Below, piece after piece: positions 7,306 to 15,900 of a DNA stretch of 41,558 nt. The notes beneath the pieces are model-generated. The model ran no database searches. It saw only the letters and a program-made list of their open reading frames with translations, and was not told where the DNA came from. Numbering within the stretch: the first letter of the stretch is position 1; every line of letters starts with the position of its first letter. The position numbers were made by a program, and so were the translations under genes. This DNA comes from Chloroflexota bacterium. Its GTDB lineage: Bacteria > Chloroflexota > UBA6077 > FW602-bin22 > JACPRP01. The stretch lies in NCBI GenBank assembly GCA_023480885.1, contig JAMCWX010000055.1, forward strand, positions 1 through 41,558. The letters run 5' to 3'.

Positions 7306-9267
7306 TCATCGTCGGCTCAAGGGTGCTTTCCAGTCATCCGAAGGAATCGGCTCAAGAGGCACAAGTCGAGCACCGTTCCAGTAATATCGAACCTGCGCCA
7401 CTCCACCGCTCGGGCAGCACATCGGGTCATTCGGGCGGTACAAAGGATACGAAAGTGATACCGTGTCATTCGTCTGCCACTTAAGGTTGACTGTGGCACT
7501 GGGATTGAGGGTATCGGTCCCGATGTAGTCATTGTTCACAAAGAAAAACGCTCGCTGATTGTAACCGTCTGCAGAGCCAGTTGCCACTCCTATGAGCACA
7601 CGGATCGTGTTCCTGTCGTTGTAACTACCGGCACTCTTCACGGTGTATCCTAGGCTGGCCACCTTCGCGACAGCGGACTGCACACCTTGTGCCTTCGAGA
7701 CTTCGGTTGTTTGCACCTGTTGCGGTTGCGTCTGTCCAGACTCGTTGATAACACGCCACCACACCCGCATCGTCCTCGTTACAAACCAAGCCTTGTTGGC
7801 AAATACCAGCCTGTGCACGCCTGTCTTGTGCGCAATGAACGAAAAGCTGTAGCGGCCGGATACAGTGCCGGCATCTAGGATCGGCTCTCCATAGGGGTCC
7901 TCGACCCAGAACGTGACAGTATTCCCCGCTGCGTCCATGAAGTAGCCATCGACGGTCTGTCCAGCAGAGATACTTACGGGCACACGCTCGATCCCATCGA
8001 AAGCCGCTAGCTTGAAGCCAAAATAGGAATATTGTACCGGGGTAGGCGTAGGCGACGGCGTAGGGGTATTCGTAGGCGTCGGTGTAGGCGTGCTCGTAGG
8101 CGTTGGAGTGGGCGTCTCGGTCGGCGTTGGAGTGGGCGTCTCGGTCGGCGTTGGCGTCGGCGTTGCAGGCAACAACACGCCCAACGCGGCGCTGCTGAGC
8201 TGGCGAACGCTGGCGCTGATCGCGCCGCCACCGCCAGTGTAGCTAGCGGCCGGGGTGCTATTGCCGGGCGCAATACTCGATGCCCAGAAGGCAGCTAGGA
8301 ACAGGAGGGCGATTCCTCCTATGAGGCCCAAAAATGTATGGCGCAGCCATCGGCGAGAGCGTGCGATCTTTCTAACGCTTTGCTCGGTCGGTCTCGGCAC
8401 GACAACGGTTGGGGATTCGTGGCGGGCGGCGGTTACCGCGGCCTGGGGATCAGATTTACCCACGGCGGCCAAGGCATCGCCCAAGAGCGACCCTGTCTCA
8501 TAGCGTCCCGCTGGGTCCTTTTGCAGAGCCTGCATAACCACGGATTCGAGATCGGGCGGGATCTTCGGGTTCGCCTCAGCGAGCGGCTTTGGGGCGGCCG
8601 TGATTCTCAGAGCGAGCGACTGGGCCGGCGTCTCGGCGCGCTCGAAGGGCAGCCGGCCAGAGAGCATTTCGTAGATCACTAGACCAAGCGCGTATATATC
8701 GCTCTTTTCGTCCGGCCTCTGTCCCTCGATTTGCTCTGGAGCCAGGTAATCCAAGGTGCCCACAAGCATTCCACCAGTTACAAGGCCAGTAGCGGCCCCT
8801 GCTCGCGAAATGCCAAAGTCCGCCAGTTTCGCTGTCCCATCGTTGGCGATCAGGACGTTTTGGGGCTTGATGTCGCAGTGGATGATGCCGCGCTCGTGCG
8901 CCGCGGCCAGACCAGCAGCCAACTGCCGCGCGTAGTTCAGGGCGAGGTCGATGGGCAGCGGGCCATCACTGAGTATCTGCCTTAGCGTCCTGCCCTCGGC
9001 AAACTCGAGAACTATGTACTGGGCACCGCCGTCCTCGCCCACGTCGTAGACGGCCACGATGTTGGGGTGGTTCAGCGCAGCGGCGTTCTGCGCCTCGGCT
9101 CTGAAGTGCTCGGCGAACATCGGGTCAGCGGCGATGCCTTGGTGAATAACCTTGACGGCGACGGTGCGCTGTAGCTTTGTGTCAACGGCTTTGTAGACCG
9201 TCGCCATCCCACCTTTGCCGATCACTTCAGTGATCTGGTATCTGTCGGAGAGAAGCTTGCCGATCAG
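7306..9267 (-). CDS. Membrane-anchored Ser/Thr protein kinase with extracytoplasmic domain
   Basis: Hanks-type kinase: GKGGMATVYKA (about 18-27), VAVKV Lys 39, HCDIKPQN (130-137), DFG (150-152), APE near 177. The residue before the catalytic Asp is Cys, so it is a non-RD kinase. A transmembrane helix (about 311-333) leads to a TPTPTPTE-repeat linker (about 369-410) and a beta-rich outer domain of roughly 240 residues, perhaps a ligand sensor. No ATG, GTG or TTG fits in frame after the preceding gene's stop. The best start is a CTG eight bases after GGGAGG. A longer frame from 9447 would overlap the PEBP gene and adds no kinase sequence. Confidence 0.88.
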   Translation of the reverse strand: MIGKLLSDRYQITEVIGKGGMATVYKAVDTKLQRTVAVKVIHQGIAADPMFAEHFRAEAQNAAALNHPNIVAVYDVGEDGGAQYIVLEFAEGRTLRQILSDGPLPIDLALNYARQLAAGLAAAHERGIIHCDIKPQNVLIANDGTAKLADFGISRAGAATGLVTGGMLVGTLDYLAPEQIEGQRPDEKSDIYALGLVIYEMLSGRLPFERAETPAQSLALRITAAPKPLAEANPKIPPDLESVVMQALQKDPAGRYETGSLLGDALAAVGKSDPQAAVTAARHESPTVVVPRPTEQSVRKIARSRRWLRHTFLGLIGGIALLFLAAFWASSIAPGNSTPAASYTGGGGAISASVRQLSSAALGVLLPATPTPTPTETPTPTPTETPTPTPTSTPTPTPTNTPTPSPTPTPVQYSYFGFKLAAFDGIERVPVSISAGQTVDGYFMDAAGNTVTFWVEDPYGEPILDAGTVSGRYSFSFIAHKTGVHRLVFANKAWFVTRTMRVWWRVINESGQTQPQQVQTTEVSKAQGVQSAVAKVASLGYTVKSAGSYNDRNTIRVLIGVATGSADGYNQRAFFFVNNDYIGTDTLNPSATVNLKWQTNDTVSLSYPLYRPNDPMCCPSGGVAQVRYYWNGARLVPLEPIPSDDWKAPLSRR

Positions 9268-9281
9268 TTCCCCATCCTCCC

Positions 9282-9662
9282 TTACCGCATTCCCTTTTGA
9301 TACGCGCCCAAAAGCTGCGCCTGGCCCAGTATAGGACCCTGCATCGCGTCGAGAACCTGTTGCTTCGTAGCGTCGGGCTGCAGCTCCAGCTTCGCGTTCA
9401 GCGCGTAGAGGACGAAGACGATAGTTCCATCTAGCGCTCCGCTCCATGAGAGCCTGGGCGAGATGTTTTCACCGTCGCACGTGAAGCGAGAGGGGATCGC
9501 TCCATCGGATTTGAACGCGCCGCTGGCGAGCAAGAAGCTCGTAGCCCCTGGGCTCTGCGTCCCCACTTGGCCGGTCGCACCTGGCCCGCCGCAAGTCACG
9601 GCCGCCAGCCCAAATACCAAGCAGATGGCTGCTACCAAGAGCGATCTCCATCGCCTCTCCAC
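9282..9662 (-). pseudogene. YbhB/YbcL (PEBP) family lipoprotein with internal deletion
   Basis: The N-terminus has a lipoprotein-like signal (LLVAAICLVFGLAAVTC) and then GAFKSDGAIPSRFTCDGENI and SPRLSWSG, the family opening. It then jumps to FVLYALNAKLELQPDATKQQ and GQAQLLGAYQKG, the family ending. The middle of the fold, including the DPDAP, HWVLYNIP and HRYFF ligand-pocket segments known from this family, is missing in frame. That is roughly 75-80 residues. At 126 residues it is probably non-functional although the frame is open. GTG start with AGAGG seven bases upstream. It sits 16 bases after the helicase-nuclease gene and 14 bases before the kinase start. Confidence 0.75.
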
Positions 9663-9678
9663 TTGTTAGCCTCTCGAT

Positions 9679-12513
9679 TCATTCCGTCATATTCTGCGTC
9701 AGGGTATCCCGTATATCGCCCGGCTGATAGGCTACTGCCCATCGCCAGGGTCCGAAACCGCCGTGCGCATTCACCGCCCGTACCCATTCGTCCAGGTAGC
9801 GACGTTTGACCCGATCCTGCTCGGTGTCCTGGCCCTTGGTTTCCAGAACCAGCATATCGCCGCTGGCAAGGCGAACAAGAAAGTCGGGCCGGTATTTGCG
9901 CACGACGCCGTGGTAGACGTACAACACCTCGAACCCCAGATGATCGTTCTTCGCCCAGGCGACGACCTGGTCGCTGCCATCCAAGACAAAGGCGTCCGAT
10001 GCCTCCCAGGTGCTATCATACACGCAGACGTTGATGTGTGATTTGCGAGTCCTCTCGCACGGTCTACCGGTGTACCAGGTCCGCATTCCAGCCGTGGAAC
10101 CGATCGGGTGGTCGCAGTCGAATACAGGCACCGACTGTTCGGTATTCTCCTGCCGCACCGCCTCCCAAATGTGCTGCACCACTCGCGACATATTGAGCGT
10201 GATGATGAGGCGGCGGGGCAGCTCATCCTGATAAAACAGCGGCGGATGAATTGCAATCCGGTCCGACTGAATGAACCGCTCTGCAAATCGCACCAACTGC
10301 GCCAGCAGCATCTCGCGACTACCGCGCCAATCGTGCTTCATCTGGTCGAACACGTCGCGCGCCGTCTCGAAAATGATGCGCTGGGTGCGGAACTCCCGCG
10401 CCAGCCGCTCCAATTCGATGCGGTTGATCTTGGTCACGTCCGGCTTGCCCTCGATGATGGGAGCCAGTTCCGCCACCTGAGCGGTGTGTGCCGCGTCCAA
10501 CTCCAGAGGACGGACTTTCGCCCAATCCAAGATCAGCGTGCGTTGAAACACGCGGTCAATGCGCACCACATTGGGCCAGCGAATCTCAAACCTGGCCTTG
10601 GCGGGGTCCGGCTCAACGGCAGTCTCAGGACTCGGCGGTGGGGGCGGACCGTCCTGCCCACCTTCGTGAGGGAGAAAGGTGAACGGCACACCAAAGATGT
10701 TGACGTACTCCGGCTCGAACAGGCCCGTTTCTGGAGCGGTCTCGTATGACGTGCGCCGAAGGCCGCGTCCCACTACCTGCTCGCACAACAACTGGCTGGT
10801 GAAGGCGCGCAGGCCCATCACGTGCGTCACCGTCTTGGCGTCCCAACCCTCACTAAGCATCCCCACCGAGATGACGTTCTGGATTTTCTCACCCGGTTCA
10901 CCGGGCTTGCCTACGGTGTCGACCGTGAGGCGCAGGCGCTCGGCCTGTTGCGTCTTGGTCAGCTTAGGCCCGACCCGCTCGGTCTCAGTTTCCGTCTCAC
11001 CCTCGCCCTCGGAAGCTTCCGCCGCCACGACCGGCTCCTCTAGCGCCTCCGCCTCGTTGAGCACCTTGGAGTCGATGTGCAGGATGCGCTCCGGGTCCGA
11101 CAGTTCGTCTATGTGAATGCGCTTTGAATCGAAGGCGTGCTTGATGCGCGCCGCCGTCTCGGTGCGATTGCAGACCGTGATCATCACCGGAGGGGTGGAG
11201 AGCCCAGCTCTATTCCAGACTTTTTGCGTCTCGCGCCAGTCGTAGCCCAGCAGATAGTAGGCGTTGAGCACCAGGTCAGGCAGTGGCTCGTGGGGCTCAG
11301 ACCGGCGGTTCAGATCATCCTTCACGTCCGGGTCGTTGTATATGTGATAGAGGCGTGACTTGTAGGTCTTGGCGTCGGGCACGGCGTCGTCGCGCACTAC
11401 CACGCGAGGGGTCTTGACCAGTCCCGATTCGATGGCGTCGTTCAGCCCAAAGTCGCTGACGATCCAACCGAACAACGCTTCCTCGCTGCTCTTCTTTCCT
11501 GATGGGGTGAAGGGAGTGGCGGAGAAGTCATAGCAGGTCAGGATGCGCCGTGAGCGGTGCAGACGGTCCAGCCCGCCGATCCAGACTGTAGCTTCCTCGG
11601 CGCTGTCCTTGAGATCACGCTGGCGCAGGTACTTGCCCTCCGCCTCCCAGTTCACTCGCCAAGCATGGTGGGCCTCGTCGTTGATCACCAGTAGGTTGTG
11701 GGCGTTCGCCATCTCGCCCAGCACATCACGAGTGTAGGCCTCATCGCTCTTGACGCCGCGCTTGTCCACGGTGCGGCGCTTTCGTACCTGCTCGCCAGTT
11801 TCCCATGCCAGGGCATGCCAGTTGCGCACCAGCACCTTGCCCTGGCGCAGCTTGTCCAGGAGCGCGCTGGGCACGACGCGAAACGACTCGTAGTAATTGC
11901 CCGGAGCCGATAGTCCCAATACCGATAGACGCTTCCTGACCGTCAGCCCCGGCGCGATGACCAGCACATTCTTAGAGAAGCGGGCATCCTGCGGATAGGT
12001 AACCTTGTTGAGGATGTGCCAGGCGATGACCATTGCCATAACGATGGTCTTGCCAGAGCCAGTGGCCATCTTGCAGCACTGGCGCGCGAACGCGCCACCG
12101 TCGCCTGGAATCTCAATGCCTACACGCTCGGCCGCTGGTGCTTCGGTCAGCCAAATGAGCGTCTCCACTGCCTCCAGTTGGCAGAAGAAGAACCGCCGCG
12201 TCTCAAACTCCTCAGGGTCGCACCAGTGCTCCAGCAGGCGCTTGGTTATGCTGCTCACGCCCGGATATCCCGCCTCGCGCCAGGCCTTGACACGCGGGCG
12301 AATCCGGTTAACCAGTTGGATTTCAATGAAGATGCCGGGGTCGTCGAAGGCCCTGGAGTTCTGCGAGGCCACCACGTAACCCGCGGGGCGCCGCCCCTCC
12401 ACCAGGTCGAAGAGCCGCGTCTCGCGATCGTAGCGCCAGTGGCGGTCAGGCTCCTGGTAGGGCGAGTTGATGATGAGGCGGTCGATAGCTGCCTGTCCCG
12501 TTTGGGTAACCAT
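9679..12513 (-). CDS. Type III-like restriction subunit: DEAD/DEAH helicase with PD-(D/E)XK nuclease
   Basis: 944-residue restriction subunit of the operon. Walker A ATGSGKT is at 150-156, the DEAH box (VINDEAHHAW) at 279-282, and FSATPF is helicase motif III. The helicase C region has MLSEGWDAKTVTHVMGLRAF and QVVGRGLRR. The C-terminus has a nuclease motif YRPDFLVRL then LVLETKG (D877, E891, K893), a PD-(D/E)XK site. This layout matches Res-type enzymes that translocate and cut DNA together with an adenine methyltransferase. ATG start with AGGA upstream, eight bases after the DUF2283 stop. It is the last gene of the operon, and all motifs look intact. Confidence 0.9.
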   Translation of the reverse strand: MVTQTGQAAIDRLIINSPYQEPDRHWRYDRETRLFDLVEGRRPAGYVVASQNSRAFDDPGIFIEIQLVNRIRPRVKAWREAGYPGVSSITKRLLEHWCDPEEFETRRFFFCQLEAVETLIWLTEAPAAERVGIEIPGDGGAFARQCCKMATGSGKTIVMAMVIAWHILNKVTYPQDARFSKNVLVIAPGLTVRKRLSVLGLSAPGNYYESFRVVPSALLDKLRQGKVLVRNWHALAWETGEQVRKRRTVDKRGVKSDEAYTRDVLGEMANAHNLLVINDEAHHAWRVNWEAEGKYLRQRDLKDSAEEATVWIGGLDRLHRSRRILTCYDFSATPFTPSGKKSSEEALFGWIVSDFGLNDAIESGLVKTPRVVVRDDAVPDAKTYKSRLYHIYNDPDVKDDLNRRSEPHEPLPDLVLNAYYLLGYDWRETQKVWNRAGLSTPPVMITVCNRTETAARIKHAFDSKRIHIDELSDPERILHIDSKVLNEAEALEEPVVAAEASEGEGETETETERVGPKLTKTQQAERLRLTVDTVGKPGEPGEKIQNVISVGMLSEGWDAKTVTHVMGLRAFTSQLLCEQVVGRGLRRTSYETAPETGLFEPEYVNIFGVPFTFLPHEGGQDGPPPPPSPETAVEPDPAKARFEIRWPNVVRIDRVFQRTLILDWAKVRPLELDAAHTAQVAELAPIIEGKPDVTKINRIELERLAREFRTQRIIFETARDVFDQMKHDWRGSREMLLAQLVRFAERFIQSDRIAIHPPLFYQDELPRRLIITLNMSRVVQHIWEAVRQENTEQSVPVFDCDHPIGSTAGMRTWYTGRPCERTRKSHINVCVYDSTWEASDAFVLDGSDQVVAWAKNDHLGFEVLYVYHGVVRKYRPDFLVRLASGDMLVLETKGQDTEQDRVKRRYLDEWVRAVNAHGGFGPWRWAVAYQPGDIRDTLTQNMTE

Positions 12514-12521
12514 TTCTCGTC

Positions 12522-12734
12522 CTAGCTCGCTTTCGGGACTGATTCGAACAAGAGCCGCCGAATGTCGGCCTGCGGCGCCCGCTTCGATAGGTGCAGCAGC
12601 TCGATGCCGACGACGCGGCCCCGTTCGTCGTAATCTACGATGATGCCGGGTGAGAGCTCCTCGGAACTGACGGCGGGCGCTTCACTGAGGGTCAGGTACA
12701 GTGCATCGGCCTGTTGATCCACCTTGAGCTTCAT
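12522..12734 (-). CDS. DUF2283-family small protein, putative antitoxin
   Basis: 70 residues beginning MKLKVDQQADALYLTLSEAP and containing SPGIIVDYDERGRVVGIELL, the hallmark of the DUF2283 fold. Members often sit next to a DUF4258 gene, and the pair is a proposed toxin-antitoxin module; that role is inferred from genomic association. The ATG overlaps the DUF4258 stop by four bases. Its unusual feature is position: it lies between the methyltransferase and nuclease genes of one restriction-modification operon and will be co-translated with both. Confidence 0.82.
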   Translation of the reverse strand: MKLKVDQQADALYLTLSEAPAVSSEELSPGIIVDYDERGRVVGIELLHLSKRAPQADIRRLLFESVPKAS

Positions 12735-12979
12735 GGGATGCTTCTCCTCCGATCAAAGAATGCCGTTACAACTCGCATCGGTTTGCTGCTCCTGTTCACG
12801 ATCACCCGCAGGACACGATCGCCCTTTTCCTGAATCCGCGCCAGGCGATGCTCCAGATCGGGATCTATCGTATCGGCCTCGGTTGCCTCCGGCGCGCTCA
12901 ATGCGCGTTCAATCCACGCAAGCGGAATCTGCCGCTTTTCTAACACGTCCCGAGCATGCTCTGTCAATACGTATTCCAT
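12731..12979 (-). CDS. DUF4258-family small protein, putative toxin
   Basis: 82 residues with LTEHARDVLEKRQIPLAWIE near the start and KPMRVVTAFFDRR near the end, the pattern of DUF4258 proteins (RelE-like in general shape). The ATG lies three bases after the methyltransferase stop, whose last codons provide a GAGGGTGAGGG ribosome binding site. The four-base overlap with DUF2283 indicates coupled translation. Toxic activity is inferred from the pairing only. It may instead be a regulator or accessory factor of the restriction system. Confidence 0.8.
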   Translation of the reverse strand: MEYVLTEHARDVLEKRQIPLAWIERALSAPEATEADTIDPDLEHRLARIQEKGDRVLRVIVNRSSKPMRVVTAFFDRRRSIP

Positions 12980-12982
12980 CCC

Positions 12983-15900
12983 TCACCCTCGCTCGGTAAG
13001 GTCCATCACCTTCAGGCTCTCGATGCCCCGGTCGTCAACTATCTTGACGGCGATGCGCCGGTGCTCGCCCGGCTCGAAGGGCAGCGATTCCGTGCCCCGG
13101 TAGGCTTCGATGAGCTCCTGGTCTATCTCCGCCTTCAGATTGCGGGCCAGCTTGGCCCAGCCCTCATCAGCACCAGCCATCGGGAAGAAGACCTGGCGGG
13201 GGAACAGGCTGCGCCCGTCGTAGTCGGTATCGAGCAGCCAGACCGCTATCCTGTCCTTGCCGCTCGACTCAATCCCGCCCGTCTTGGTGTTATAGTAGTC
13301 AAAGCCCTCGACGGCGACGCGCCACTTGCCTATATGTTCCCCTTCGGTGATTCGTTCTAGCCACACGTCCGGCTGGCCAATGAGCCAGAATGACTCGTTG
13401 CTGGCCCGCTTCTTCTTGAGATCGTCGGTCAACAGGTCGGCGTTCATCTGCACTTTGAGCAGAGTGACGCCCGGCCAGTTTGTCTGGTCGATGTCCTTGG
13501 CCGCCTCGGGATCGAACTGGAACGCGGCGAAGACCACCAGCTTGGGCCTGGGCACCAGGGTCTCCGCCTCTTCGATGGCCCGCTCCACCTGGCGTTGCTC
13601 CAGAGGAGCGTGCTCTGGACCGAACGAGACGACGACGCGCTGGGAGGCATACGCTGTCCCCTCCTCGCGAACGGTGCGGCTCCCCTCGGCGCTGGGACGG
13701 GTCTCGCCCTCGGCGTGCAGCCAGCGACAGCCGGGCAAGGGTTCCAACCGCGCAAAGCGCATGTACTGCTCGGCCTTGCCGCGGATGCCAGTCCGCAGCA
13801 GTTCGTCCCGCCATTCGGCCTGGCGCAGCGTCTCGCCGGAACGCGCAATGGACGTGTCGGCAGGCTGCGGCGCACTCTCGAGAAGCTCGTCCACCGACTT
13901 CACGGCCGGTGCAGGCCCGGCCTCAACCGTGAACGGCCCGCTCACCCGCACCTTCTTGCGGTCGACATAGGGCTGATCGTAGAGCGTCTCCAGGTCGGCG
14001 TGCCTGGCTATGGCTTCGTCCATTTCCTTCTGCATTGCTCGGCGAGCGGTGTGGAAACCCTGGAAAGGCTCGCGGGCACCTTCAGGCCAGTCTTCGGGAA
14101 ACTCAAAGGGAACCTCCCACTCCAGAAGCGCGTTGACAGGTGCCTCCTGACCGGAGGGCATTCGATAGGTCAGGCCGTCGGACGCGGCGAAGTCGACGAT
14201 CTGGCCAGCGCGTCCGCCTTGCGTGACCTTGAACTTCCCCGTCTGGCCCTTGAGCGCAGCGTTGAGATCGGCCAGAGCCTGCTCGATAGCCGGGTGCATG
14301 CGAGCGTAGATGCCGTCGATCTCAGGGTTGTTGGCTATGGACTTGAGCGTGATATGCGGCACGGTCTTGTACTTGAAGCCGCTGCCCACGCCCTCTTCCG
14401 GGTGCGCCAGCTCGTAGTAGTCGAAGACGGCAGCCATCAGCCGCTGCCTGGCCAGTGTGATGGCGACCCGAGATGTGTCGCAGGTGATCCAGCGGCGTCC
14501 CCACTTCTCGGCGACATAGGCGGTAGTTCCCGAGCCGCAATTGTGAACAACGCAAACCTCCGTGATGAACGAGTGCGCATCCTCGATCTCCAGATCGTAA
14601 ACCTCTTCGTCAGTGTACTGGAACTCAACGGATTCAACCGCCACCGCTGCACGCTCTGCGCCGAAGAAGACCAGGTCCCCTGGTTGAATCCTTGCTGCCT
14701 GAAGCCATTCCGCCCCCTCAAGGCTTTCCCTCCGCAGCTTGCATTGGCTTTGAATCGCCAGGCACACTCCCCCGAGATTCTCCGCCACCTCTTTCGCGGT
14801 GAACCTGAGCACATCGATGCCAATCGAGCGCATATAGGTATCGCGCTGGGCATCATACTCGACTTCATCCGGCTCGAAGTGCGTGGCGCCATCTACCTCC
14901 ACGACCAGATGCGCCTCGCGCGAGTAGAAGTCCGCGATATAGGGACCGATAGGATGCTGACGGCGGAATTTGAAGCCAAGCTGCCTGCTGCGAAGGGCTG
15001 CCCAGAGCCGTCGTTCGAGAGCGTTTGCCTCTCGGCGAAGCTGTTGCCGCCGCTCTATGTGCCCAACAGGGCTCGCGCTCCAATCCCGCTGGCCACCCAA
15101 GGTGCGCGGGCGAGGCTTACATAGGATTCGATGGTCGGCTGTGAGCCAAAGGGTCTGGCGATTCAGGGCGTGGCGAATGCCGATCATCAAGCCCCTGTAC
15201 GGCCGGCGGATGACCCGTAGCACGCGGTGCAGGATGCCATCGTGCCCGAAGATGAGATTGCCTGGCTGAATTTGATCGATGGCGACGATTCGGCATCCCA
15301 CCTGCGTGACACGTTGGGCGTTGCCTCTTTCGATCTCCCCCGCGGACGGGGCGTCCCCCCTCCTAACCTCCCCCGTGGACGGGGGAGGAATGTAATGGTC
15401 TCGCGCGGACGGGGGAGGAATGTAATGGTCGCCCGTGGACGGGGGAGGAATGTAATGGTCGCCCGTGGACGGGGGAGGAATGTAATGGTCGCCCGTGGAC
15501 GGGGGAGGAATGTAATGGTCGCCCGTGGACGGCGGAAGGACGGTTTGCTTTCCGACGGATGGGAGATGAGCAGCATACTTCACCGCGGACAGTGGAAGAA
15601 CGGGCTGCTCGTAACCCCCTCCTCCATCCACGGGTTGTCCAGCGCTTCCCTCCCCGCCCGCGGGGAGGGCTAGGGTAGGGGCCAAAACCCCCGTCCCCTT
15701 CCGAACACACGTCGGGTCAAACACCAGGTCGCCGGGATCGGTAGTCATGAGGATGCAACGCTCGATGACCTTCGTCGCAGTTTGCACAACGTAGACCTTT
15801 GGATCTGTTCGGCTTTGAACACTGGCGAAATCAGACCAAACATTACCCCGCACGTAGGCGGGGAAATCGTCTATATAGCGAATGTAAGCTAGCGCCCGTC

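Noticed and set aside
7013-7309. 98-codon minus-strand ORF after the kinase gene
   Set aside because: No ribosome binding site, no domain, composition unlike neighbouring genes.
13595-15124. Plus-strand ORF of 509 codons within the methyltransferase region
   Set aside because: Overlaps the coding methyltransferase and intein frame on the other strand and shows no domain.
15368-15540. Possible CRISPR array of 30-bp repeats
   Set aside because: The whole 30-base unit repeats, including the part that would be spacer, and it is in frame inside an intein. It is a tandem repeat.
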